Below, piece by piece: positions 28,537-38,645 of a DNA stretch of 45,578 nt. The position numbers and the translations under genes are program-made. Positions within the stretch are counted from its first letter, which is position 1. Each line of letters starts with the position of its first letter. Under the pieces are notes generated by a model. It searched no databases. It saw only the letters and a list, made by a program, of their open reading frames with translations, and was not told the DNA's origin. Origin of the DNA: Acidobacteriota bacterium (GTDB lineage Bacteria > Acidobacteriota > Thermoanaerobaculia > Gp7-AA8); assembly GCA_025463165.1 (NCBI GenBank), contig JAOBAU010000448.1, positions 1 through 45,578 of the forward strand, written 5' to 3'.

Positions 28537-29729
28537 TCGTAGCGAAGCGCCTCCGCCGGCTCCACGACCGACGCCAGCCAGCTCGGGTATGCGGCGCAAA
28601 GTAGCGTGATCGCGTAGATCAGAACAAGCGCGGCGACCAATCCGAACGTGAAGATCGGCGGCGAGACGAGCGCGAAGACACCGAGGATCGGCAGCTGCAG
28701 CACGATCACCACCGCCACCACCACGGCCAGCGTCGACAACAACGCCACCTCGGCGAGGACCTGTCTCCTTACATCCGCGCCGCTCGCGCCGAGCGCGCGG
28801 CGCAGGCCGAGCTCGCGCGTCCGCCGCGTGACGTTCTGCCACAAGACGCCGGTCAATCCGAGCGCGACCATCGAGATCAGGAAGAGCGCGACGATGCCGA
28901 GGATGATGATCGGTGAAAGGCGTGACTGAAGCATCATCGTGCGCATCGAATCCATCCGGCGGATCCGGAACGACGCGGTCGGCTCAACGGCGTGCAGCCG
29001 CTTCGTCATCTCCTCTTCGATCTGCGCCGGAGTGCCGGGCTGCAGCCGCACGAGGATGTTGCGCGGCACGCGTCCCTTGACCACAAACGACGTGCGCGCG
29101 AACGCCATGTTCACGCCGGCGGTCGAGATCTCGCCGTTCTTGCGATACGCCGGCACCACGCCGACCACGCGCGAGACGACGTCGCCATCGGTGTCGAATT
29201 TCTGTCCGATCGGATCGCGGTCGCCGTACATCGCCTTCGCCAGATCGGCGTCGATGACCATCGGCTTGAACGTCGCCGCATCATCGTCGGGACGAAACCA
29301 GCGGCCGCGGATGACCTTCATCTGCATCGTGTTCGCGTACGAGTCTGAGACCTCGTCGCGCGTCAGATCGATCTTCTTTCCATCGATGACCCACGTGCCC
29401 GACGACGTCGAGTTGCCGTACGGCGGCGTCATGCCGGTGGCGGCATCGACGACCTGCGGAAAGCTCTTCACTTCGTTGAGCAGCTTCTGCATCGTCGGAC
29501 GGAACTCGCTGTCGTCCTCATTCGGATCGGGCTCGTGTCCGTTCGTGTCGAAGCGAATGACCCAGACGTTCTGCCACGCGAATCCGAGCGGATCGTTCCA
29601 GCGCGAAATGACGGCCGTGACGGCGGTGAGCACGACGAAGATGACGAGGAACGAGAAGAAGATCTCGGCCATCACGAGCGAGTTCGCACGCTTGCGATGC
29701 CAGACCAGTTTCAGCAGATGACGCGTCAT
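28533..29729 (-). CDS. ABC transporter permease (MacB/FtsX type)
   Basis: N-terminal TM, MacB-like periplasmic region (QMKVIRGRWF..), LGLTGVLWQNVTRRTRELGLRRALGA. Confidence 0.9.
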
Positions 29730-30967
29730 TACATACCTCCGCGAAGAGCGTTGACGGGATTGAGGCGCGCCATGCGCCAGGCGGGATAGACGCCGGAGAA
29801 GATGCCGAAGAAGACGGCGATGAGCATGCCGTAGCCGAAGATGCGAAGGTTCAGATCGAAGCGCATGTCGGGAAGCAGGTCGGCGCCGTTCAGCACCTGG
29901 ATGGCGATGGCGGCGAGCACGAATCCGATCACGCCGCCGACGACGGTGATGACGACGTTCTCAAAGATGAACTGCGACATGAGCGCGCGGCGCGGCGCGC
30001 CGAAGGCTTTGCGCACGCCGATCTCCGACGCGCGCTCGAGCGTGCGGCTGAGATTCAGCGTGATGAGATTCAGCGCCGGCAGCGTCATGAACAGCACGCC
30101 GGCGAGCACGAGGATGAGCGCGAGAATGAACGGCGCGCGATCGCGGAACTTCGTGCCGGCGAACATCCCGCGCGCCGACGCTTCGAACGTCGAGTCGAGT
30201 CCCGCCTGCACCTGCGTGAAGGTCTTCGGATCGGGAGACTGCACCCGCCGGATGACGGCGGCGAAATCGCGCTTCAGGCGCGGCAGATCGCCGCGGCTCT
30301 TCGCCATCACGATTGCGTTGAAGTCGCCGACGAACTCGTCGCGATAGGTCGACGAGCGCATCGTGCCGATCGGCGCCCAGATCTCCGCGTATGCGGCGAT
30401 CCGCGTCAGCGCGACCGACGGCACCACGCCGATGATGCGGAAGCGATCGCCTTCGACCTCGATCGTCTTTCCGATCGCGGACGCCCTGCCGAACAGCTTC
30501 GCGCGGAGCTTGTCGCTGATGACCGCGACGTGCGCGCCGGCGTCATCCTCCTGCTGCGTGTACGGGCGTCCTTCGAGAAAGGTGAAGTCGCAGATGCGCC
30601 AGTAGCCGCCGTCGGTGCGCTTGAAGAACGTGTCGATGCGTCCGTCGCCGAGGTAGAGGCGGGTCTGCCGCGCTTCGCTGTAGATTGAGGAGGCTTCGAT
30701 GCCGGGCAGCGGACGAACGTAGCGATTGAGAAAGCCGTAGCCGGGATTCGTCGTCATCGTGGCGGTCGGTCCGACCTGCGCGATGGACAGGACGCAGAGC
30801 ACGCGATCGAAACGGCTTTCGGGCGTGCGCGGCGAGTAGACGTTGTCGAGCACGGCCGTCGCCACCATCAGCACGAGCAGCGTGACGCTGATGCCGAAGA
30901 GCGAGATGAAGGTGAAGAACTTGCGCCGCGCAAGAACCTTCAGGGCGAGTTTGAGTTGCGTTTTCAT
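29729..30967 (-). CDS. ABC transporter permease (MacB/FtsX type)
   Basis: LNLITLNLSRTLERASEIGVRKAFGA...MSQFIFENVVITVVGGVIGFVLA. Confidence 0.9.
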   Translation of the reverse strand: MKTQLKLALKVLARRKFFTFISLFGISVTLLVLMVATAVLDNVYSPRTPESRFDRVLCVLSIAQVGPTATMTTNPGYGFLNRYVRPLPGIEASSIYSEARQTRLYLGDGRIDTFFKRTDGGYWRICDFTFLEGRPYTQQEDDAGAHVAVISDKLRAKLFGRASAIGKTIEVEGDRFRIIGVVPSVALTRIAAYAEIWAPIGTMRSSTYRDEFVGDFNAIVMAKSRGDLPRLKRDFAAVIRRVQSPDPKTFTQVQAGLDSTFEASARGMFAGTKFRDRAPFILALILVLAGVLFMTLPALNLITLNLSRTLERASEIGVRKAFGAPRRALMSQFIFENVVITVVGGVIGFVLAAIAIQVLNGADLLPDMRFDLNLRIFGYGMLIAVFFGIFSGVYPAWRMARLNPVNALRGGM

Positions 30968-31632
30968 CAGGCCACCTGCCGGCCATCAAAGAGCCGCACG
31001 ATCCGGTTCGTCTGCTTCGCGAAACGGTCGTCGTGCGTCACCATCACGATCGTCGTTTTGTCGTCGCGGTTGAGCGTGTGGAGGATCTCCATGATCTCGT
31101 CGCCCATCTGCGAATCGAGGTTGCCGGTCGGCTCATCGGCGAGGAGCACGCGCGGACGTCCGACGATCGCGCGAGCGATTGCGACGCGCTGCTGCTGTCC
31201 GCCGGAAAGCTGCGTCGGGAAGTGATGCACGCGCGACGCGAGTCCGACGCGATCGAGCGCCGCAAGCGCCAGCCGGCGACGTTCCGCCGATCCCATCTTC
31301 CGATACAGCAGCGGAATCTCGACGTTGTCGACGACGGTCAGATCGGGCACGAGGTGGAAGCTCTGAAAGACGAAGCCGAGCTTCTCGTTGCGCACCTTCG
31401 AGAGCTTTTTGTCGCCCGATTTGCCGAGCGCTTCGCCGTCGAGGGCCAGCGTACCGGAGCTCGGCGCGTCGAGCAGTCCGATCAGGTTGAGCAGCGTGCT
31501 TTTGCCGCAGCCCGACGGCCCCATGATCGAGATGAACTCGCCCTGCGTCACGTCGAGATTGATGTTCTGCAGCGCCAGCGTTTCGACGCGTTCGGTCCGG
31601 TACACCTTGTCTACGTTTTCCAGTCTGATCAT
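30967..31632 (-). CDS. ABC transporter ATP-binding protein (LolD/MacB type)
   Basis: Walker A GPSGCGKSTLLN, signature LSGGQQQRVAIARAI, Walker B VLLADEPTGNLD. Confidence 0.96.
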   Translation of the reverse strand: MIRLENVDKVYRTERVETLALQNINLDVTQGEFISIMGPSGCGKSTLLNLIGLLDAPSSGTLALDGEALGKSGDKKLSKVRNEKLGFVFQSFHLVPDLTVVDNVEIPLLYRKMGSAERRRLALAALDRVGLASRVHHFPTQLSGGQQQRVAIARAIVGRPRVLLADEPTGNLDSQMGDEIMEILHTLNRDDKTTIVMVTHDDRFAKQTNRIVRLFDGRQVA

Positions 31633-31639
31633 GCTTTCC

Positions 31640-32884
31640 TCACTCGAGCCGGAGCTTTTTGACGCCCGCGTAATCGGTCATGTTCGAGATGACGACCTCG
31701 TCGCCTTCGCGGAGGCCGCCCGTCACTTCAATCGTTTCTTCGCCCGCCAGTCCCCACTGCGCCGGCACGCGAACGAGCTCGTCGCCGCGGACGACGAAGA
31801 CCTCTTCGCGCTCGCCCTGGCCGAGCGCGCCGCGGCGCACGCGCAGCGCTCCGTTGCGGCGGCCGGTGATGACGAAGACGTCGGCGCGCAGGTTGTTGCG
31901 CAGCTTCGCGTGCGACGGCGCGGCGAGATCGACGTAGAAACGCGCGATGCCGTTCTCGATGCGCGGATCGATTCCCGCGATCGTGCCGTCGACGAGCGTC
32001 GAGTCATCGATCCGCACGCGCGCCGGCATGCCGGCGGAGAGCTTCGCGACGTGTACGTCGGAGATCGTGGCGACGACGCGGAACGACGAGAGATCAGCGA
32101 TGCGCGCCACGACGTCGCCGCGGCGAATCGTCGCGCCGGCATCCTGCACCGCCCACGTCACGACGCCGTCGCGATCGGCGCGCATCATCGCCAGTCCAAC
32201 CTGGCGGTTCGACTCGGCCAGCTCTTTGCGCAGCGTGCGCAGCTCCATCGCCGAGCCGGCGAGCTGCGCTTCGGCGTTTCGTTGCGCACGCGTCAGCGCT
32301 TCACCGAGTTGCGTGAGCTCGATGTCGGTCTTCTTCACCGCGGTCGCCGCGGCGAGATTTTCCTGGGCGGTGATCAGCCCTTCGCGGCTCAGCTTCGCGT
32401 TCTGTTCCGCTTTGAACGCGACGATCTCGCGGTCGAGTTTTTTCTGCTCGAGCTGCGCGCGCAGCGTGGCGATCGTCTCTTCGACGCGCAGCCGCAGCTG
32501 GGCTTCTTCGCTTTCTTTCTGCGCGACGCGATCGGCGAGCCGCTCGGCATCGAGTCGCGTCGCCGAGGTGTCGAGCGCGATCACTTCGTCGCCGGCGCGA
32601 ACGCGATCGCCGGCGCGGCGAACGATGCGAAGCACGCGCGCTTCGACGGGGCTGGAGACGACCTGCTCAGTCGCGGGGACGACGGTGCCGCTCGCCTGCA
32701 GCGACGCGTCAACCGCGCCGCGCTCCACGCGCGCCGTCTGAATGTTGCGGCGCTTCACCGACGGGCGCAGCCACTGCACCGTCGCCGCGAATGAAAACGC
32801 GATCGCCGCAATCGCGACGATCACCGTCGCCGTCCGCCGGATGACGCGCCGTCGCCGAATGTCTGCTGTGATTTCCCGATCCAT
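31640..32884 (-). CDS. HlyD/RND-type periplasmic adaptor
   Basis: N-terminal TM, VERGAVDASLQASGTVVPATEQVVSSPVEARVLRI, coiled-coil hairpin, DGVVTWAVQDAGATIRRGDVVARI. Confidence 0.92.
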   Translation of the reverse strand: MDREITADIRRRRVIRRTATVIVAIAAIAFSFAATVQWLRPSVKRRNIQTARVERGAVDASLQASGTVVPATEQVVSSPVEARVLRIVRRAGDRVRAGDEVIALDTSATRLDAERLADRVAQKESEEAQLRLRVEETIATLRAQLEQKKLDREIVAFKAEQNAKLSREGLITAQENLAAATAVKKTDIELTQLGEALTRAQRNAEAQLAGSAMELRTLRKELAESNRQVGLAMMRADRDGVVTWAVQDAGATIRRGDVVARIADLSSFRVVATISDVHVAKLSAGMPARVRIDDSTLVDGTIAGIDPRIENGIARFYVDLAAPSHAKLRNNLRADVFVITGRRNGALRVRRGALGQGEREEVFVVRGDELVRVPAQWGLAGEETIEVTGGLREGDEVVISNMTDYAGVKKLRLE

Positions 32885-32900
32885 GCTGAGCGCCGTTCAT

Positions 32901-32916
32901 AGCGAAGCGGCTGCCA
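32901..32916 (-). promoter_or_regulatory. Candidate sigma54 promoter TGGCAGCCGCTTCGCT
   Basis: GG-N10-GC spacing kept against TGGCACG-N4-TTGC, upstream of a cassette encoding its own NtrC-family activator. Confidence 0.4.
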
Positions 32917-33080
32917 GCTTATTTGCACGTATTTTCAATGAGTTAGCTGCCGCGGCGTGTACGGAGTCGAACGCTGGTGTTCGAAATCGGACAACGCCGG
33001 TGCGTCGCCGCCTCGAGCTCGTAAAGAATGCGAGTCGTGATCACACAGCACGGCGGCAGTGGCGGTAAACTCCGCGGATC

Positions 33081-34550
33081 ATGACCGCAATCAGCACGTA
33101 CCCTGACGTTCGCAATTACATCGGCGGAGCATTTGTCGACGCCGGCGACCAGAAGCACCTCGACGTTTACTCGCCCATCGACGGCAGCGTGATCTCGCGC
33201 GTTCCGCTCTCCGCCGCCGAAGAAGTCGACCGCGCCGTCGCGGCGGCGAAGAAAGCATTTCCCGCCTGGTCGGCGACGCCGATCAAAGAGCGCGTCCAGG
33301 TTTTCTTCCGCTACAAGACGCTGCTCGAACAGAACATCGATGAGCTGGCGCGACTCGTCACCGCGGAGAACGGAAAGATCGACAGCGAAGCGCGCGCCGA
33401 GGTGTTGAAGTCAGCGGAGCTGACGGAGTTCGCCTGCTCGCTGCCGCAGATCACCGCCGGCGAAGTGCTCGAAGTGAGCCGCGGCGTCGAATGCCGCATC
33501 GAGCGTTATCCGGTCGGCATCGTGGCGTCGATCACGCCGTTCAACTTCCCGAACATGGTTCCGAACTGGACGATCCCGAATGCGCTCGCCCTCGGAAACT
33601 GCATGATCCTCAAACCGTCCGAGCTCGTGCCGCTCAGCGCCGGCCGCATCGCCGAGCTGCTGCGCGAAGCCGGTCTGCCCGACGGCGTGCTGAACATCGT
33701 GCACGGCGGACAGCAGACGGTCGAAGCGATCTGCGATCACCCCGGCATCGAAGCGATCACGTTCGTCGGCTCGACGAAAGTTGCGAAGATCGTCTATCGC
33801 CGCGGCACGCAGAATCTGAAGCGCGTGCTCGCACTCGGCGGCGCGAAGAATCACCTCATCGTGATGCCGGACGCGGAGCCGGAGATGACGTCGTCGAACG
33901 TCGTGGCGTCGATGGCGGGCTGCGCCGGCCAGCGCTGCATGGCAGCATCCGTGATGAAGGCGGTCGGCAAGACCGATCACATCATCGACAAGATGGTGAA
34001 CATCGTTCGCTCGATGGTTCCCGGCAAGCATCTCGGGCCGGTGATCTCGCGCGAAGCGAAAGAAAAGATCGAGGCGTACATCACCGAAGCGGAGCAGCAG
34101 GGCGCGAAGGTGCTCGTCGACGGGCGCGGTTACGTCGTGCCGGGTAAAGAAGAGGGTTACTACGTCGGCCCGACGCTGATCGATCATGTGAAGCCGGAGA
34201 TGCGCATCGCGCAGGAAGAGGTGTTCGGTCCGGTGATGGTGATCATCCGCGCGGACAACGTCGATGAAGCGATTCGCGTGCAGAACAGATCGCCGTACGG
34301 CAACGCGGCGAGCGTCTTCACGGAGAGCGGCGGCATCGCCCGTCACGTGATGGAGAAGGCGAGCGCGGGCATGGTCGGCGTGAACGTCGGCGTTCCGGTG
34401 CCGCGCGAGCCGTTCTCATTCGGCGGCTGGAACGATTCGAAGTTCGGAGCCGGCGACATCACCGGCCGCGGCTCGATCGAGTTCCTGACCAAGCCGAAGA
34501 AGATGACGACGAAGTGGTCGAAAGAAGCCGGCGTCAACTGGATGTCGTAA
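33081..34550 (+). CDS. mmsA: Methylmalonate-semialdehyde dehydrogenase (CoA-acylating)
   Basis: NYIGGAFVDAG, PFNFPNMVPNWTIPNALALGNCMILKPSE, GCAGQRCMAASV, MVGVNVGVPVPREPFSFGGWNDSKFG. Confidence 0.95.
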   Translation: MTAISTYPDVRNYIGGAFVDAGDQKHLDVYSPIDGSVISRVPLSAAEEVDRAVAAAKKAFPAWSATPIKERVQVFFRYKTLLEQNIDELARLVTAENGKIDSEARAEVLKSAELTEFACSLPQITAGEVLEVSRGVECRIERYPVGIVASITPFNFPNMVPNWTIPNALALGNCMILKPSELVPLSAGRIAELLREAGLPDGVLNIVHGGQQTVEAICDHPGIEAITFVGSTKVAKIVYRRGTQNLKRVLALGGAKNHLIVMPDAEPEMTSSNVVASMAGCAGQRCMAASVMKAVGKTDHIIDKMVNIVRSMVPGKHLGPVISREAKEKIEAYITEAEQQGAKVLVDGRGYVVPGKEEGYYVGPTLIDHVKPEMRIAQEEVFGPVMVIIRADNVDEAIRVQNRSPYGNAASVFTESGGIARHVMEKASAGMVGVNVGVPVPREPFSFGGWNDSKFGAGDITGRGSIEFLTKPKKMTTKWSKEAGVNWMS

Positions 34551-34618
34551 CAGACTCGGCGTCAGGCGCTAATTCCGCCGTTATTGACTCGCGCATATGA
34601 CGGACGTAAGTTCGTCGC

Positions 34619-35242
34619 ATGCGAAAACTGCCTGTCGTACTGCTCCTCTCGCTCGCCGCGTTTCCGCTCGCCGCTCAATCACTCGATCGCGCCGCTCCGC
34701 AGCGGGCGGCGCGAATCGAGCTCATCGCGCAATACGACGCGCTCGCCGCGCTGCCGATGGTCGATCGTATGCGCGATTTGCGCGCGCTGCCGCCGGACGT
34801 GCAGCAGGCGCTCTGGACGAAGCACGTGCAGGTATTTCTGCACGATCATCCGAACCTGACCGCGGAACAGCGTTCTGTCGCGATGGAAGGAATCGGCCTG
34901 CTCGAGACGCGCGTGATCGAAGCCTCATGCTCCGCCGATCCGGAACAGTCAGCGGCCGCGCAGTCAGCACTTCGTCAGCTCAATCAACACGCCACCCTGC
35001 TCCTCGGCACCGAACTGACGAAGGCAGCGTTCTATCGTTTCGGTCCGCCCGAGCTCCCGTCGCCGCAGAACCGTTTCGCCTCAGTGACCGTCGGCTTCGA
35101 TCTGCCGTCTTGTGACTGCGCAACCGACGGCGACTGCAGCGATCCGCTCCTGCACTGCATCTCGCGTCCGCACGACTGCGTCGCGGTCGCGAACTCCTGC
35201 GGTCCATTCAGCGACATCGCCTGCGTCGCGCTCTGCCACTAA
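34619..35242 (+). CDS. Secreted protein with C-terminal eight-Cys module, fulvocin C-related
   Basis: Signal peptide MRKLPVVLLLSLAAFPLAAQS, helical pro-region, C-terminal CDCATDGDCSDPLLHCISRPHDCVAVANSCGPFSDIACVALCH; Cys order and spacing close to fulvocin C as remembered. Confidence 0.75.
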   Translation: MRKLPVVLLLSLAAFPLAAQSLDRAAPQRAARIELIAQYDALAALPMVDRMRDLRALPPDVQQALWTKHVQVFLHDHPNLTAEQRSVAMEGIGLLETRVIEASCSADPEQSAAAQSALRQLNQHATLLLGTELTKAAFYRFGPPELPSPQNRFASVTVGFDLPSCDCATDGDCSDPLLHCISRPHDCVAVANSCGPFSDIACVALCH

Positions 35243-35248
35243 CGTGAA

Positions 35249-35282
35249 TCGGACCGCGGCCGTGATCATGGCCGCGGTCCGA
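35249..35282. terminator. 13-bp perfect hairpin downstream of the fulvocin-like gene
   Basis: TCGGACCGCGGCC / GGCCGCGGTCCGA with an 8-nt loop; no T-tract. Confidence 0.6.
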
Positions 35283-35311
35283 AGAACCGTTAGCGCGACG
35301 TCTTTACCGGG

Positions 35312-35344
35312 AACGCCGGCCGCTTCATCGCCGGTGCCGGCGTT
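35312..35344. terminator. Hairpin between convergent genes, near the 3' end of the tricorn-like gene
   Basis: AACGCCGGC (35312-35320) and GCCGGCGTT (35336-35344) are perfectly complementary. Confidence 0.45.
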
Positions 35345-35355
35345 GCGGGCAACTA

Positions 35356-38300
35356 CTACATCACTACCGCGATGGCGCGATCGAGCTGCGGATCGCGGCC
35401 GGCGATGACATCAGCCGGCGTCTGCTCCACCTCGATATCGGGCGCCACTCCTTCGTTCTCGACCTTCCATCCCTCCTCGGTCCAGAAGCCGAAGTTCGGG
35501 GCGGTGATGTTGCCGCCGTCCATCAGATCGGGGAAGCCGAGGATGCCGACGAGACCGCCCCAGGTGCGGCGGCCGATCAGCGGACCGATGTTGAGCTTGC
35601 GGAACATCCACGGCAGGAGATCGCCGCCGGAGCCGGCGTTCTCATCGATCAGCATCACCTTCGGACCCTGAATCGATGCGAGCGGCGTCTTCATGTCGGC
35701 GCCGTAACGCGTCGCCCAGTTGGCGATGAACGGACGATTGAGAATGTCGATGTAGTAATCGGGGAACGAGCCGCCGCCGTTGTAGCGCTCATCGAGAATG
35801 GCCGCTTCGCGATTCGCCTGCGGGAAGAAGTAGCGGCGGAACGATTCGTAGCCTGCGGTGCTCGTGTTCGGCAGATAGACGTACGCGACGCGGCCGTTCG
35901 TCTTCTCGGTCACGTAGCGGATGTTGTTCTCGATCCACGCGCGGTTGCGGAGGTTCGACTCGTTCTCGATCGGCACGACCTTCACGACGCGCGAGCCGCT
36001 GCCGTCGGCGTTCGGTCCGACCGTGATGTCGACGATGCGGCCGGCGGTACGCTCGAACCGCGCGTAGAGATTGTCGGGATAGCGAAGCTCTTTGCCGTCG
36101 ACGGCGAGCAGATATTCACCTTCGCGAACGTCGACGCCCGGCTCGGTCAGCGGCGCGCGCAGCTCCGGGTTCCAGTTCAAACCGCCGTAGACCTTCGCGA
36201 AGCGATAGCGATTGTTGTCGACCTTGTAGTCGGCGCCGAGCAGCCCGCCGGGAATCGTGTCGACGTTGGCGAGTGACTCGCCGCCGGTCAGATACGAGTG
36301 GCCGACCGACAGCTCGCTCGCCATCGCGCGCATCAGGCGATTGAGATCCTGTCGCACGGAAACGTCGCCGAGCATCGCGGCGTATTTGTCGTGCATCGCC
36401 TTCCAGTCGACGCCGTGCATGGCCGGGTCGTAGAAGTAGTCGCGATTGATGCGCCACGCTTCGTCGAAGATCTGCTTCCACTCGGCGGTCGGCTCGATCT
36501 TCACCGCGATCTGGTCGATCGGCAGCGGACGCTTCGACATGTCGACCTTGTCGCCGAGGTCGGCGATCGACCAGCGATTGCCGGCCTTGACCAGGATGCG
36601 CTTGTTGTCGCGCGAGACTTCGAAGCTGTCGCAGCCGTCGAGCAGCGTCTCTTCTTTCCGCTTCGTCAGATCGAAGCGCATCAGGTTCATGTCGAACTTG
36701 TCGTCGTGGATCTCCGGGCTGGTCGCCTTCAGATAAAGCAGCTGACCGCTCTTCGCCACCGCGAGATCGGAGTAGATCGCCTGCGGCACCGGCAGCGCCT
36801 GAATGCGCTGCGAAAGACGCTCGAAGTCGATGACGACCTTCACGTCCTTTGACTCTTCCTTCTTCTCATCCGACTTCTTCTTGTCATCGGACTTCTCGGC
36901 GGTCTCGTCGGCCTTTTTGGCCGCTTCCTCGTCGCTCTCTTTCGCCAGCGGCGAGACGACACCCTTCGGCAGCACTGCCATGTAGATCGCGCTCGTCGCG
37001 CGGAGATCAGTGTTCGAAAGCGCGAACCAGTCTTCGACCGGACCGGCGTTCGTCGACGCGAGGAAGTAGAGGTACTTGCCGTTCGGATCGAAGACCGGCG
37101 ACATCGCGTCGCTGTAGCCGTCGGTCACCGGCGACGAGCTCTTCGTCGCCACCGACCAGACGTGAACGGTGTGGAAGAAGTTCTGCGAGTTGCTCGTGTA
37201 TGCGAGCAACTTCGAATCGGGCGACCAGTTGTGATCGAGGTCGCGGAACGGACCGTACATCGTATTCTGCGAGATCTTCGTCGACGTTCCCGACGCAACG
37301 TCGAGCACGTAAACGGAGCGGGAGTTGTCGAGATAGCTGATCAGTTTTCCGTCCGGCGACCACTTCGGATTCTCGTAAAAGCCGGCGCCATTCAGTTTGA
37401 TTTTGCGAACGTCGCCGCGTCCATCCTGCGGCGCGATGCGCAGCTCGTATTCGCCGGTTTCATCGGTGAACCACGCGATCGATTTGCCGTCCGGCGACCA
37501 GATCGGCGAGCGGTCGTTCGCGCCGGGCGACTGCGTCAGATTGCGGTCGTCGCCTTTCTCCGCCGGCAGCGTGAGGATCTCGCCGCGATACTCGAGGACG
37601 GCGCGCTGTCCGGCCGGCGACAGCGATGCGCCGCGGATGTACTTCGCTCCCTTCACGAAGCGCGGACGCGTTTCGATGAGGTCGGCGGCGACGCCGATCT
37701 TCAGGCGCGTGTCGCGTGCGGCGGCCGGCTCGTAAAGATGAAGGTAGCCGGCCTGTTCGAAGATCAGCTTTCCGGCTCCGCCATTCACGGACGTCACCGG
37801 GAAGTCCGAGTACTTCGTCAACTGCCTGACTTCTTTGCTGCCGCGATCGAATGAGTAGAGATTGAACTCGCCATTGCGATCGGAGCGGAAGTAGAGCGTG
37901 TCGCCGATGAAGATCGGATCGGTGTCGTTGCTGCGCGTGGCCGGCTGCGGGACCTGTTCGACGGCGTTCGTGGCGACGTCGAAGAGGAAGATGCGCGCGG
38001 TCGCGCCGCCGCGATAGCGCTTCCACTGCGCGAACGCTTCGCGCAGCGGGACGAACGCGATCGTTTTTCCATCCGGCGAATACGCGGCGGTCGACGCGTT
38101 CGGAATCGGGAGCTTGGTGACCGCGCCGCCACCGACCGGTACCGTGAAGAGCTGCTGGTAGCGACGCGTGTAGACCTCGCGCGGCGAGGTGAAGAGAATC
38201 GACTTGCCGTCGGGCGTGAAGCCGAGGACGGCGTCGGTATCGGGATGCCACGTCAGACGCTTCGGCACACCGCCGGCGGCGGGCATCACATAGACGTCGA

Positions 38301-38565
38301 CGTTCCCTTCGTACGAACCGCTGAACGCGAGCAGCGATCCGTCGGGCGAATAGCGCGGCAGCGTTTCGACGCCGGGATGCGACGTCAATCGCCGCACGCC
38401 GGAACCGTCGAGGTTCGCGGCCCAGAGGTCATTCGCATATCCGAACGCGATGCCGTTCGCGCCGACGGTCGGCGTCGTGAGCAGCCGCGTGTCGGTGGTG
38501 TTGACGGCGAGAAGCGGAAGTGCGGCGGCGAGCAGGAAGAGCAGGCAGAGGCGTGCCGATTTCAT
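35356..38565 (-). CDS. Tricorn protease-like S41 peptidase with beta-propeller repeats
   Basis: Repeated PRYSPDGSLLAFSG / PKWSPDGKLISYLDN; KSDDKKKSDEKKEESK linker; C-terminal VMLIDENAGSGGDLLPWMFRKLNIGPLIGRRTWGG. Start at MKSARLCLLFLL. Confidence 0.93.
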   Translation of the reverse strand: MKSARLCLLFLLAAALPLLAVNTTDTRLLTTPTVGANGIAFGYANDLWAANLDGSGVRRLTSHPGVETLPRYSPDGSLLAFSGSYEGNVDVYVMPAAGGVPKRLTWHPDTDAVLGFTPDGKSILFTSPREVYTRRYQQLFTVPVGGGAVTKLPIPNASTAAYSPDGKTIAFVPLREAFAQWKRYRGGATARIFLFDVATNAVEQVPQPATRSNDTDPIFIGDTLYFRSDRNGEFNLYSFDRGSKEVRQLTKYSDFPVTSVNGGAGKLIFEQAGYLHLYEPAAARDTRLKIGVAADLIETRPRFVKGAKYIRGASLSPAGQRAVLEYRGEILTLPAEKGDDRNLTQSPGANDRSPIWSPDGKSIAWFTDETGEYELRIAPQDGRGDVRKIKLNGAGFYENPKWSPDGKLISYLDNSRSVYVLDVASGTSTKISQNTMYGPFRDLDHNWSPDSKLLAYTSNSQNFFHTVHVWSVATKSSSPVTDGYSDAMSPVFDPNGKYLYFLASTNAGPVEDWFALSNTDLRATSAIYMAVLPKGVVSPLAKESDEEAAKKADETAEKSDDKKKSDEKKEESKDVKVVIDFERLSQRIQALPVPQAIYSDLAVAKSGQLLYLKATSPEIHDDKFDMNLMRFDLTKRKEETLLDGCDSFEVSRDNKRILVKAGNRWSIADLGDKVDMSKRPLPIDQIAVKIEPTAEWKQIFDEAWRINRDYFYDPAMHGVDWKAMHDKYAAMLGDVSVRQDLNRLMRAMASELSVGHSYLTGGESLANVDTIPGGLLGADYKVDNNRYRFAKVYGGLNWNPELRAPLTEPGVDVREGEYLLAVDGKELRYPDNLYARFERTAGRIVDITVGPNADGSGSRVVKVVPIENESNLRNRAWIENNIRYVTEKTNGRVAYVYLPNTSTAGYESFRRYFFPQANREAAILDERYNGGGSFPDYYIDILNRPFIANWATRYGADMKTPLASIQGPKVMLIDENAGSGGDLLPWMFRKLNIGPLIGRRTWGGLVGILGFPDLMDGGNITAPNFGFWTEEGWKVENEGVAPDIEVEQTPADVIAGRDPQLDRAIAVVM

Positions 38566-38645
38566 GCGCGGGAGTGTAACTCCGGCACCGCGATGCGTCA
38601 GCGTTCCGTCATCAATGCGACACAGGATTGTGATCGCTGCCGTCG

